Shown here: positions 24,344 to 32,993 of the stretch, piece by piece
Layout: each line of letters opens with the position of its first letter
Numbering within the stretch: the stretch's first letter is position 1
Source: Phycisphaerales bacterium PN19_bin_20
GTDB taxonomy: Bacteria; Planctomycetota; Phycisphaerae; Phycisphaerales; UBA1924
Assembly (NCBI GenBank): GCA_021173225.1
Contig: JAJOLK010000003.1
Coordinates: 38,436-102,435, forward strand
Reading direction: 5' to 3'
DNA: 64,000 nt
Made by a program: the position numbers and the translations under genes
Notes under the pieces: model-generated
The model's input: the letters and a program-made list of their open reading frames with translations, nothing else
Told to the model about the DNA's origin: nothing
The model's database searches: none

Positions 24344-26668
24344 TCACACCCGCAGCGTCGCGCCCGTCGCGGCCTTGAGCGCGGTGACGAGGACCTCAAC
24401 CTGCGGCGAGACTTCTTCATCGCGCAGCGTCCGCGTCGCGTCACGAAAGACCAGTCGCAGCGTCACGCTCTTGGTGCCCGCCGCCAGCGGCTGGCCGCGG
24501 TATGTGCCGACAAACGACCAGCCTTCCAACAGCGCCGCGCGGCCCGGGTGCAGATCTTGGATCTGATCTCGGTGCTGGCTGATGGTCCGCTCGAGCGTGG
24601 CCCACGCGACGTTCTCGCTGACAACCAGGCTCAAGTCGCGCTCGACCGCCGGCATCGAGGGCAGCTCACGCACGATCGCGCGGGGGGGGTAGGCCTCCAT
24701 CAGCGCGTCGGCATCAAGCTCAGCGGCAGCGCAGATCGCCTGCAGGTCGTACTGCGCGCGGGCCGCGTCACTGATGAGCCCGAGCCGGCCGATGACGCGC
24801 CCGTTCAGCACCACAAGCCCGCTGGCGGCTTGATCAAAGCCCGCGACACGCAGGGCCAGCTCACTGCTGGTGTCTCTGCTCGCGTCGGCGTCGGTGCCGG
24901 CGTCGGTGCCGGCTAATGGCACGACTTCGAGCCTGGCCCCAAAGCCCACTAGCGCGCGGGCGAGCTCTTCGACCACGCCACGCACGAGGCGCACGCCGGC
25001 CTGGCGGCGCTCGAAGCTGGTGCCGGTCTCGGGCGCGTCGGCCAGCAGCGCGAGCGTGCGCGTCTCGCGTGACACGGGCGCGACGGCGGCTGGTGTTGCG
25101 AGCTGGCTGAAGGTGGCGCTGAGTTCAAAGAGGCGGACGCCGCCGGGGCTGGTGACGCGGGCGTCTTGGTTGCTGCGTCGGCACGTCAGCAGGCCGCAGA
25201 GCGCGCTGGGCCGGCAGACGTTCTCTTCGCCGCGCCGGTCATCGCCGACGCGGACAAGCTCACGGCCCTCGGGCAGGAAGAGCTTGGCCTGCTTTTGGCT
25301 GGTGAAGCTGAAGGTGACGGCCTCAAAGAACCCCAGGCCCGTGAGCACGCGGGCCATCTCGGCGCGGGCCCGCTGGCTGCTTTGCAGGCCCGCGACGCGG
25401 ACAGAGAGGAACTCGGGAACGCCGAGCTGGTCGTAGCCGAGGGTCCGGGCGACCTCTTCGATCAGGTCGATTTCGATGGTGACGTCGTGGCGGTGCGGCG
25501 GGACGCGGACGAGCCAGGACTTTGACGCGTCGGTGGTAGGGGTGGCGATGAGGCCCTGAGCGGCAAGGACGCGCGCGACCTGCTCGGGGCGGACGTTGAT
25601 GCCAAGCACGTCTTGCAGCCGCGCGTGGCGGAGGGTGATGGCGGTGAGCGGCGCGGGGGGGATGCCGTCGGCTTCGGCGCGCTCGACTTGGCCGCCGCCG
25701 AGCTGGGTGATGAGCTCAACCAGGCGTGCGCGTGCGGGCTCGAGGGTGCGGGCGTCAACGACGCGCTCGTATCGGTGGCTGCTGTCGGTGCGGGCGCTGT
25801 GCCTGCGGGCGGCGGTGCGGACGCGGGTGGGATCCCAAGTAGCGACTTCGAGCAGCACGTCGGTGGTGCCGTCAGTGACGCCGGTGAGCGCGCCGCCCAT
25901 GACGCCGGCGAGTGAGACCGGGCGGGTGCCGGCGGCATCAGCAATGACCATCTCTGCGCCGGTGAGGGTGATGGTCCGCGCGTCGAGCAGCGCGAGGCTC
26001 TCACCTTTGGCGGCGGAGCGGATCGTCAGCAGGGGCTTGCCGGGTGTGCGGCTGAGGGTGGCAAGGTCAAAGACGTGGCTGGGCTGGCCAAGCTCGGCGA
26101 GGACGTAGTTGGTGGCGTCAACAATGTTGTTGATGGAGCGCTGGCCGATGGCAGCGAGGCGGTCTTTGAGCCAGGCGGGCGAGGGCCCGACGCGGACGCC
26201 ACGGATGATCGTGGCAATAAACAGCGGGCAATCTGGCCCGCGGAGCGTGTTGTCGATGAGGGCCGCAGAGTCCGCGGCGGCGGTAGTGGGGGCAGTGGGG
26301 GCGGTGGGCGCGGTGGGCGCGGGTAATGGCGGCGATGAGGGGAGGTTAAGTGTGTAGCCGCTGGCGGCGGCGAGCTCGCGCGCGAGGCCGGCGTGGCACA
26401 GGCAGTCGCCGCGGTTGCTGGTGAGCTCGACTTCGAGGGCGGTGTCGTTGGGGACGAGGGTTTCGTGCGCGTCAACGGGCATGCCGGCGAAGGTGAGCAG
26501 CTCGTCAGCGGCGTGAGGTGAGAGTGGGTAGGCGTGAGCGGGCGTGGGCGTGCTGGCACCGGTGCCGGTGCTGGCGCCGGTGCCGGTGGTGGTGGGGGCG
26601 AGGTCGCCGGTGGCGGTGGGGGTGTGGGGGGTCAGCAGGGCGTTGAGCCAAGCGAGAGAAGCCTTCAT
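24344..26668 (-). CDS. pheT: Phenylalanyl-tRNA synthetase beta subunit, apparently lacking the EMAP tRNA-binding domain
   Basis: Beta subunit of the heterotetrameric PheRS, 774 residues. The N-terminus MKASLAWLNALL and TFAGMPVDAHE are typical, but the usual EMAP/OB tRNA-binding domain of about 110 residues is missing: the protein goes from a Thr/Gly/Ala repeat stretch (residues 18-47) directly to ALEVELTSNRGDCLCHAGLARELAA (B1/B3 boundary). A second low-complexity stretch PTAPTAPTAPTT occurs near 120. Later domains are normal: INNIVDATNYVLAELGQP, the B5 region, EIDLIEEVARTLGYD, and a complete C-terminal FDX-ACB domain (MPAVERDLSLVV). The ATG at 26668 is chosen because upstream codons encode nonsense; Shine-Dalgarno is weak. 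pheS is not in the window. Divergent from the M20 gene. Confidence 0.93.
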   Translation of the reverse strand: MKASLAWLNALLTPHTPTATGDLAPTTTGTGASTGTGASTPTPAHAYPLSPHAADELLTFAGMPVDAHETLVPNDTALEVELTSNRGDCLCHAGLARELAAASGYTLNLPSSPPLPAPTAPTAPTAPTTAAADSAALIDNTLRGPDCPLFIATIIRGVRVGPSPAWLKDRLAAIGQRSINNIVDATNYVLAELGQPSHVFDLATLSRTPGKPLLTIRSAAKGESLALLDARTITLTGAEMVIADAAGTRPVSLAGVMGGALTGVTDGTTDVLLEVATWDPTRVRTAARRHSARTDSSHRYERVVDARTLEPARARLVELITQLGGGQVERAEADGIPPAPLTAITLRHARLQDVLGINVRPEQVARVLAAQGLIATPTTDASKSWLVRVPPHRHDVTIEIDLIEEVARTLGYDQLGVPEFLSVRVAGLQSSQRARAEMARVLTGLGFFEAVTFSFTSQKQAKLFLPEGRELVRVGDDRRGEENVCRPSALCGLLTCRRSNQDARVTSPGGVRLFELSATFSQLATPAAVAPVSRETRTLALLADAPETGTSFERRQAGVRLVRGVVEELARALVGFGARLEVVPLAGTDAGTDADASRDTSSELALRVAGFDQAASGLVVLNGRVIGRLGLISDAARAQYDLQAICAAAELDADALMEAYPPRAIVRELPSMPAVERDLSLVVSENVAWATLERTISQHRDQIQDLHPGRAALLEGWSFVGTYRGQPLAAGTKSVTLRLVFRDATRTLRDEEVSPQVEVLVTALKAATGATLRV

Positions 26669-26776
26669 AGGGGCCGATGGTAGTGGGGACGTCGGGTGTG
26701 GGGTTTGAAGGTGGGGGGGGAGGTGGGGGGGAGTGAGGATGGGGCCGTGGTCGGGCGTGATTCCTAGCCTTGGGGC

Positions 26777-28012
26777 ATGAGCACTTTGGGCATGGCGTTG
26801 AGTGAGCGTGAGCTGTCGGAGGTCGTGTCGATCAGGCACGATCTGCACATGCACCCGGAGATCGCGTATCAGGAGCTGCGGACGGCGGGGGTGATTGCGC
26901 GCGAGCTGCGCGGGCTTGGGCTGCGGACCATCGACGGGTTGGCGGGCGGGACGGGCGTGGTGGCGCACCTGCCCGCGACTGGTGAGGCGGATGTGTCTGG
27001 CGCGCGTGGCGGTGCGCGTGGCGGGGCGCATGGCGGGGGGCTGGCGTCGGTGGGTTTGCGGGCGGACATTGACGCGCTGCCGATTGTGGAGCAGACGGGC
27101 TTGTCGTACGCGAGCGCGGTGCCGGGGAAAATGCACGCGTGCGGGCACGACGGGCATACGGCGATCATGCTGGGTGTGGCGCGGGTGCTGGCGCGGGTGC
27201 GACGGCCACGGGCGGTGACGCTGGTGTTTCAGCCGGCGGAGGAGGGCGGTGGCGGCGGCGAGCGGCTGTGCGACGAGGGGCTGATTGAGGGGCGGATCAC
27301 CGGGACGCCGATTGCGGAGATGTATGGGCTGCACGGGTGGCCTGACATCGCGCTGGGGAGCGTGGGGACGCGCCCGGGCCCGCTGCTAGCGAGCACGGAC
27401 GAGCTGCGGGTGACCATCCGCGGCGTGCAGTCGCATGCGGCTTATCCGCACCAGGGGCGCGATGCGGTGCTGGCGATGGCGCATTGCATCACGGCGGTGC
27501 AGAGCGTGGCGAGCCGGAGCGTGGCGCCGACGGACAGCGTGGTGGTCAGCGTGTGCATCGTGCAGGCGGGGACGGCGGTGAACGTGCTGCCACAGACCGC
27601 GAGCTTTGCGGCGACGCTGAGGTGCCTGAAGGGCTCGACGCGCGAGCTGGCCAAGCGGCGGCTGAGTGAGATTGTGAGCGGGACGGCGATGGCGTTTGGA
27701 TGTACGGCGGAGCTTCATTGGGAGGACGGGTACCCGGTGACGCACAACGACCCGGCGCTGACGGCGGCGTGGTTTGAGCTGGCCGACGGGGCGCTGGGGC
27801 GCGAGCGGGTTGTGCGGATTGAGCACCCGACGATGGGCGGGGAGGACTTTAGCTATTACGCGCGGCTGTGCCCGAGCGTGTTCTTCTGCCTGGGGCTGAA
27901 CCCCGGGGGTGCGGAGCGTACGGCGAGCTTGCACCAGCCGGAGTTTGACTTTAACGACGCGGCGATCCCGCTTGGCGTGGAGATGTTCTGTAGGTTGGCG
28001 ACGCGGGAGTGA
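26777..28012 (+). CDS. M20 family amidohydrolase (N-acyl amino acid / hippurate hydrolase type)
   Basis: Zinc-dependent peptidase-family amidohydrolase of 411 residues. The M20D pattern is complete: RHDLHMHPEIAYQE near residue 20, LRADIDALPI near 95, ACGHDGHTA near 121 (metal Cys/His), PAEEGGGGGERLC near 153 (catalytic Glu pair), GVQSHAAYPHQGRDAV in the lid domain, and a C-terminal LHQPEFDFND. It removes acyl groups from N-acylated amino acids in this family. A Gly/Arg repeat (GARGGARGGAHGGG) is inserted at about residues 76-89. A G-rich run precedes the ATG. It is divergent from pheT; its downstream gap holds a palindromic repeat block. Confidence 0.9.
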   Translation: MSTLGMALSERELSEVVSIRHDLHMHPEIAYQELRTAGVIARELRGLGLRTIDGLAGGTGVVAHLPATGEADVSGARGGARGGAHGGGLASVGLRADIDALPIVEQTGLSYASAVPGKMHACGHDGHTAIMLGVARVLARVRRPRAVTLVFQPAEEGGGGGERLCDEGLIEGRITGTPIAEMYGLHGWPDIALGSVGTRPGPLLASTDELRVTIRGVQSHAAYPHQGRDAVLAMAHCITAVQSVASRSVAPTDSVVVSVCIVQAGTAVNVLPQTASFAATLRCLKGSTRELAKRRLSEIVSGTAMAFGCTAELHWEDGYPVTHNDPALTAAWFELADGALGRERVVRIEHPTMGGEDFSYYARLCPSVFFCLGLNPGGAERTASLHQPEFDFNDAAIPLGVEMFCRLATRE

Positions 28013-28147
28013 GGGGGAGCTTGAAGGTCGTTAGCCGCTTGAACACGGCTTGAAAGCGGTTCGAGGAGGGACGCGGAGGGCGCGGATGTTTTTGGCGAAA
28101 GGCACGTGGCGGTGGGGGAGTGCTAGGAGCGAAAGACACCGGGGTTG

Positions 28148-28246
28148 GAAAGCCGCCACCGAGAAGAGAAGAAGGCAGGGTGGAATTCTGCCCCACGCGA
28201 CGGCGCGGCGGGTTATAAACCCGCACCGCGGAAGGTAAGAGGGCAG
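28148..28246. repeat. Dispersed palindromic element, copy C (inverted)
   Basis: Two adjacent copies in reverse orientation to copies A and B. One holds the hairpin GCGGGTTATAAACCCGC (28208-28224) followed by ACCGCGGAAGGTAAGAGGGC, the complement of the CTCTT block; the other contains GGAATTCTGCCCCACGCG (28182-28199). It lies in the 374-bp gap between the M20 gene and ppdK, which otherwise has only the ppdK terminator. Confidence 0.65.
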
Positions 28247-28285
28247 GGTGAAATCACTTCTAGGCGAGGCAGTCAGCGCTGATAG

Positions 28286-28310
28286 AAAAAGCCCCGCGAG
28301 GTGCGGGGCT
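28286..28310 (-). terminator. Rho-independent terminator of ppdK
   Basis: Read on the minus strand, AGCCCCGC and GCGGGGCT form an eight-pair stem around the loop ACCTC, directly followed by a U-run (TTTTT). It lies about 75 bases after the ppdK stop codon. Confidence 0.85.
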
Positions 28311-28386
28311 TGGGGGCGGTTAGAGTTTGAAGAAGTAGAGGAACCTGGTGCCCGAAGGCCGGCGCGGTTGTGGTTGGGGTTGGGGT

Positions 28387-31164
28387 TTACTTCTTCTCGT
28401 ACATGATGGCGGCCTGCGCGGCGGCGAGGCGAGCGATGGGGACGCGGTAAGGCGAGCAAGAGACGTAGTCCATGCCGACCTTGTGGCAGAAGTGGACGGA
28501 CTTGGGGTCTCCGCCGTGCTCGCCGCAGATACCGATCTTGAGCTTGTCGTTGACGGAGCGGCCCTTGGCGATGCCCATCTCAACGAGGAGGCCGACGCCG
28601 TCGACGTCGAGTGAGACGAAGGGGTCACCCGGGAGGAGTTCGTGCTTGAGGTAGTCGGGGAGGAAGGTGCCGATGTCGTCTCGTGAGTAGCCGAAGGTCA
28701 TCTGAGTGAGGTCGTTGGTGCCGAAGGAGAAGAACTCGGCGACGTGTGCGATCTGGTCGGCGGTGACCGCGGCGCGTGGGACTTCGATCATGGTGCCAAC
28801 GGGGATATCGATGCGCTTGGTCCAGCCCTTTTCCTTCTTGACCGCCTCGATGGTGGCGAGGACCTGGGCCTTGAGGAACTCGAGTTCTTTGGCGGTGCCG
28901 ACCAGGGGGATCATAATCTCGGGCATGGCCTTGATGCCGTTGGCGAGGCAGTCGAGTGTGGCCTCAACGATGGCGCGGACCTGCATGTCCTGGATTTCTG
29001 GGTAGGTGACGGCGAGGCGGCAGCCGCGGTGCCCGAGCATGGGGTTGGCCTCGTGGAGCTGGGCGACGCGTTGGCGGACCTTCTCAACGGAGATGCCCAT
29101 GAGCTTGGCGAGCTCGGCCTGGGGCTTGTCCTCGTGCGGGACGAACTCGTGCAGGGGCGGGTCGATGAGGCGGATAGTGACGGGGAGGCCCTTCATGGCG
29201 GTGAAGATGCCGACGAAGTCGTCGCGCTGGTAGGGCAGGAGCTTGAGGAGGGCCTTCTTGCGCATGTCGAGGCTGTCGGCGAGGATCATCTCGCGCATGG
29301 CACGGATGCGGTCGCCCTCGAAGAACATGTGCTCTGTGCGGCAGAGGCCGATGCCTTGTGCGCCGAACTCACGGGCCTTGCGTGCGTCGTTGGGGGTGTC
29401 GGCGTTGGTGCGGACGTCAATGGTGCGGTACTTGTCGCTCCAGCGCATGACGGTGGCGAAGTCGCCGCCGAGCTTCTCGGGCTCGATGGTGGGGATGACG
29501 CCGAGGAAGACCTGTCCGGTGGCGCCGTCGATGGAGAGCGTGTCTTCGCGTGTGAGGGTTCTGCCGCCGACTTTGAGCGTGCCGGCCTTGACGTCGATGT
29601 GCATCTCGCCTGCGCCGACGACGCAGGGCTTGCCCCAGCCGACGGCGACGACGGCGGCGTGGCTTGAGCGGCCGCCGGTGGCGGTGAGGATGCCGGTAGC
29701 GGAGTGCATGCCCTCGACGTCCTCGGGGCTGGTTTCGTCACGGACGAGGATGACCTTCTCGCCAGCGGACTTGCGTTCGACGGCCTCGGCGGCGGTGAAG
29801 GCGATCTTGCCCACGGCGCCGCCCGGGCTGGCGGGGATGCCCTCGCAGACGACGGTGGCGGTCTTGCGCTTTGCGGGGTCGAACATGGGGATGAGCAGCT
29901 GGGTGAGGTCGCCGGCGGGGATGCGCAGGACGGCTTCCTTCTCGGTGATCAGGCGCTCTTTGACCATGTCGCAGGCGATCTTGACGGCGGCGGCGCCGGT
30001 GCGCTTGCCGGTGCGGGTCTGAAGCATGTAGAGCTTGCCCTGCTCGATGGTGAACTCGATATCTTGCATGTCCTTGTAATGCTTTTCGAGCTTGGTCTTG
30101 ATCTTGTGGAGCTCGTCGTAGACACGCTTGTTCCACTTGGGCATCTCGTCGATGAGCTTGGGGGTGCGGATGCCGGCGACGACGTCTTCACCCTGTGCGT
30201 TGATGAGGAAGTCGCCGTAGAACTTGTTCTCGCCCGTGGCGGGGTTGCGAGTGAAGCCGACGCCGGTGCCACAGTCTTCGCCCATGTTGCCGAAGGCCAT
30301 GACCTGGACGTTGACGGCGGTGCCCTTGAGGCCTGCGATGCCCTGGATGCGCCGGTAAGAGATGGCGCGGTCGCCGTTCCAGGACTTAAAGACGGCCTCG
30401 ATGGCAAGCTCGAGCTGCTTGTGCGGGTTCTGGGGGAAGACCTCGCCGATGTGCCTACGGAAGACTTCTTTGTAGGCTTCGCAGAGCTCGACGATGCCGT
30501 CAGTGGGAACCTGGTTGTCGCTCTCGGCCTTGTACTTGGCCTTGATGTGCTTGAAGGCGTCCTCGAATTTATGGTGGGGTATGCCCATGACGACATCACC
30601 GAACATGTTGATGAGTCGGCGGTAGGCGTCGTAGGCGAAGCGTTTGTTCTTGGTGAGCGTGGCGAGGCCCTCGACGGCGACGTCTGTCAGGCCGAGGTTG
30701 AGGATGGTGTCCATCATGCCGGGCATGGAGACGGCGGCGCCTGAGCGGACGGAGAGCAGCAGCGGGTTGTCGGGCGAACCGAAGCTCTTGCTCGTCTCTT
30801 TCTCCAGCATGGAGATGTACTTTTTGACCTCATTCATGAGGCCGACGGGCAGTCGCATGCCTGCGCGGTAGTAGGCGTCACAGGTCTCGGTGGTGATGGT
30901 GAGGCCCGGGGGCACGGGCAGGCCGATGACGCACATGTCGGCGAGGTTGGCGCCCTTGCCGCCGAGGAGCTGCTTGAGCGAGGCGTCGCCGTCGACGCGG
31001 GTCTTGCCAAAGTAATAGACCATCTTGTGAGCCTGGAGCTTGCTAGGCGTGGCCTTGCCGGTGATCTGGATTTTTTCGGTGATGGGCTTGGCGTGCGCGC
31101 CGTTGGCGGAGCCGTTGAGTGCGGCGCGGGCGGGGACCTTCTTGGTCGAGGAGGGGGACGGCAT
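28387..31164 (-). CDS. ppdK: Pyruvate, phosphate dikinase
   Basis: Interconverts pyruvate, ATP and phosphate with PEP, AMP and pyrophosphate; 925 residues against about 875 usually. The extra length is a Pro/Ser/Lys/Ala-rich N-terminal tail of about 45 residues before the conserved start of the nucleotide-binding domain (VYYFGKTRV, LLGGKGANLADM). The swivelling domain has GGRSSHAAVVAVG near residue 495 with the phosphorylated His and its regulatory Thr position. The C-terminal barrel has CGEHGGDP near 881 with the catalytic Cys. The start at 31164 is fixed by AAGGAG five bases upstream. A typical terminator follows the gene. The tail has no obvious targeting signal and its role is unknown. 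Confidence 0.95.
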   Translation of the reverse strand: MPSPSSTKKVPARAALNGSANGAHAKPITEKIQITGKATPSKLQAHKMVYYFGKTRVDGDASLKQLLGGKGANLADMCVIGLPVPPGLTITTETCDAYYRAGMRLPVGLMNEVKKYISMLEKETSKSFGSPDNPLLLSVRSGAAVSMPGMMDTILNLGLTDVAVEGLATLTKNKRFAYDAYRRLINMFGDVVMGIPHHKFEDAFKHIKAKYKAESDNQVPTDGIVELCEAYKEVFRRHIGEVFPQNPHKQLELAIEAVFKSWNGDRAISYRRIQGIAGLKGTAVNVQVMAFGNMGEDCGTGVGFTRNPATGENKFYGDFLINAQGEDVVAGIRTPKLIDEMPKWNKRVYDELHKIKTKLEKHYKDMQDIEFTIEQGKLYMLQTRTGKRTGAAAVKIACDMVKERLITEKEAVLRIPAGDLTQLLIPMFDPAKRKTATVVCEGIPASPGGAVGKIAFTAAEAVERKSAGEKVILVRDETSPEDVEGMHSATGILTATGGRSSHAAVVAVGWGKPCVVGAGEMHIDVKAGTLKVGGRTLTREDTLSIDGATGQVFLGVIPTIEPEKLGGDFATVMRWSDKYRTIDVRTNADTPNDARKAREFGAQGIGLCRTEHMFFEGDRIRAMREMILADSLDMRKKALLKLLPYQRDDFVGIFTAMKGLPVTIRLIDPPLHEFVPHEDKPQAELAKLMGISVEKVRQRVAQLHEANPMLGHRGCRLAVTYPEIQDMQVRAIVEATLDCLANGIKAMPEIMIPLVGTAKELEFLKAQVLATIEAVKKEKGWTKRIDIPVGTMIEVPRAAVTADQIAHVAEFFSFGTNDLTQMTFGYSRDDIGTFLPDYLKHELLPGDPFVSLDVDGVGLLVEMGIAKGRSVNDKLKIGICGEHGGDPKSVHFCHKVGMDYVSCSPYRVPIARLAAAQAAIMYEKK

Positions 31165-31530
31165 GAGAGCTCCTTGGCGGGACAACAGATCAGGGTGGCC
31201 GGCGCGCGTGGGCGGCTGGCGTGCTAACTTCGTCGTTGGTTGGCTGTGCATGTTCCCACACGGTGCGGGGTTGTGCGCAGGCCCGAAGTTTGGGCCTCTT
31301 GGCCGGAACGTCGGGCCGGCATTTTAGGACGTTGGGTGCTCCGGTTCGAGCCCCGGGGGCGTTGGGCGCGGGTGTTTGCCGGGTTGGAGGGCGCAGAGGG
31401 GGTGAAATCGGTCAGAAAATGCGGGTTTGGGGGGCGGGGATTCTGCGGAAAGGTTGCGTCCGGGGCTAAAAAAAGGGCCGAACGTTCGGGGCGTTGGGCG
31501 GCACGCCCGGCGGCGGACAAAGATGCGAGC
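31165..31530. other. Gap between divergent ppdK and pabB
   Basis: 366 bases without a supported gene. It should hold both promoters, but I cannot place either with confidence. A hairpin-forming sequence GGCCCGAAGTTTGGGCC occurs at about 31281-31297. Open frames running into pabB encode Arg/Trp/Gly-rich sequence unlike that family. Confidence 0.4.
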
Positions 31531-32970
31531 TTGAGTGAGCTGAACCAATCGCGGCAAGTCGGCGCGGGTGTGCCGGTGGGTGGCGGCGGGCTTACGCGCG
31601 GGGCGGTTGTAGCGTGCGATTGGCTATTGGGTGCGGCGAGCTCGCCGGTGGTGGTGCTGACATCAGGCGATGAGCATGACGCTGGGCGGTGGACGATTAT
31701 TGCTGAGCCGACGGCTGCGCACGTGGGGTTGACGCCGCCGCTGGAGGGGTCGGGCGTGCGAGTGGGCGTAGGAGTGGGCGCAGGAGTGATGTGTGGCGGG
31801 GCTAACGCGGCGGGCTTGCCGTTTGTGGGTGGGTGGGTTGGTGTGCTGGGGTATGAGCTTGGCGGATTGATCGAGCCAAGGGTCGGCGCGGGGATTGGCG
31901 GTATTGCAGGTGAGGGGTTGTGGCTGCGGTGCGCGTCGGCGCTGGTGATTGATCGTGATGGGACGGCCATGGGCGTGGGCCCGAACCCGCCGCGGCTGGG
32001 CGCGGAAGTGGGCGCGGACGGGCGCGCGGACCGGCGCGCGGAAGGGGGCGCGCGATTTGCGTGCGGCGAGCTGACGAGCGCGACGGGTGAGGCGGGGTAT
32101 GTGACGGGGGTGCGTCGTGTGCTGGAGGCGATTGGCGCGGGGGACGTGTATCAGGCGAACCTGACGCACGTGCTGGGCGGGACGTTTGCGGGCAGCGCGC
32201 GTGGGCTGTTTGTGCGGCTGCTGCGTGCGGCGCGGCCGTGGTATGGGGCGTATGTAGAAGTGCCGGGGCGCGCGGTGGTCTCGGCGAGCCCTGAGCTGTT
32301 TTTGAGCGTGGAGCGGGGTGGGCGTGGGAGTGTGGATGGTGGAGGTGGGGGTGGTGGGGGTGGTGGGGGTGGGGCTGCGGACGGAAGCTGGGTGGTGCGG
32401 ACGCGCCCGATGAAGGGGACGCGGTCGCGTGCGGAAGATATTGGCGAGCTGCTGGGTAGCGCAAAGGAGCGCGCCGAGTTGACGATGATCGTGGACTTGA
32501 TGCGGAATGACTTGGGGCGGGTGTGCGAGGCGGGGAGCGTGCGCGTAGAGGTGCCACGGGGGGTGGAAGCGCACGCGGGGGGCGGGATTTTTCAAGCCAC
32601 TGCGCAGGTGCGTGGCGTGCTGCGCGAGGGCGTGGGGCTTGAGGGGCTGCTGCGGGCGACGTTCCCGCCCGGGAGTGTGACGGGGGCGCCGAAGGTGCGG
32701 GCGATGGAGCTGATCAGGTCGCTTGAGCCGGTGCCGCGCGGGGTGTATTGCGGGGCGATTGGGTATGTGAGTGACTGCGGGCGAGCGCAGTTCAGCGTGG
32801 CGATCAGGACGGCGGAGGTTCGCGGGGCGCACGAGCGCGGGGTGTTTGCGCCTGGGGGCGAGCTTCGGTATGGGGTCGGCGCGGGGATCGTGGCCGACAG
32901 TGACCCGGGCAGCGAGTGGCGCGAGACGCTGGCGAAGGCGGGCGTGCTGCGTAGTGCGCTGGGGGTTTAG
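31531..32970 (+). CDS. pabB: Aminodeoxychorismate synthase component I (PabB-type)
   Basis: Chorismate-binding enzyme giving 4-amino-4-deoxychorismate for folate. Conserved segments: GDVYQANLTH, VSASPELFLSV, VRTRPMKGTRSR, MIVDLMRNDLGRVCEAGSV, FPPGSVTGAPKVRAMELI and GVGAGIVADSDP. The Lys in RPMKGT is the PabB-specific residue (anthranilate synthases have Ala there), so pabB is preferred over trpE. Several low-complexity insertions are present: GVRVGVGVGAG, an ADRRAEGGA stretch and a run of about 12 glycines before AADGSWVVRTRP. The start is uncertain: the frame is open back to 31240, but homology-like sequence begins near GAVVACDWLLG at 31603; TTG 31531 or GTG 31570 are candidates and none has a Shine-Dalgarno. 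Converges with the symporter gene. Confidence 0.88.
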   Translation: MSELNQSRQVGAGVPVGGGGLTRGAVVACDWLLGAASSPVVVLTSGDEHDAGRWTIIAEPTAAHVGLTPPLEGSGVRVGVGVGAGVMCGGANAAGLPFVGGWVGVLGYELGGLIEPRVGAGIGGIAGEGLWLRCASALVIDRDGTAMGVGPNPPRLGAEVGADGRADRRAEGGARFACGELTSATGEAGYVTGVRRVLEAIGAGDVYQANLTHVLGGTFAGSARGLFVRLLRAARPWYGAYVEVPGRAVVSASPELFLSVERGGRGSVDGGGGGGGGGGGGAADGSWVVRTRPMKGTRSRAEDIGELLGSAKERAELTMIVDLMRNDLGRVCEAGSVRVEVPRGVEAHAGGGIFQATAQVRGVLREGVGLEGLLRATFPPGSVTGAPKVRAMELIRSLEPVPRGVYCGAIGYVSDCGRAQFSVAIRTAEVRGAHERGVFAPGGELRYGVGAGIVADSDPGSEWRETLAKAGVLRSALGV

Positions 32971-32993
32971 AGGCCGGCGTTTAAAGCTGAGAT

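Noticed and set aside
24344-27334. Long 996-residue version of the pheT reading frame
   Set aside because: Its first 222 residues are Arg/Pro/His-rich nonsense overlapping the divergent M20 gene; the normal PheT start MKASLAWLN is at 26668.
31240-31530. Upstream extension of pabB
   Set aside because: Sequence is Arg/Trp/Gly-rich and unlike the family, and it lies in the shared upstream region with ppdK.
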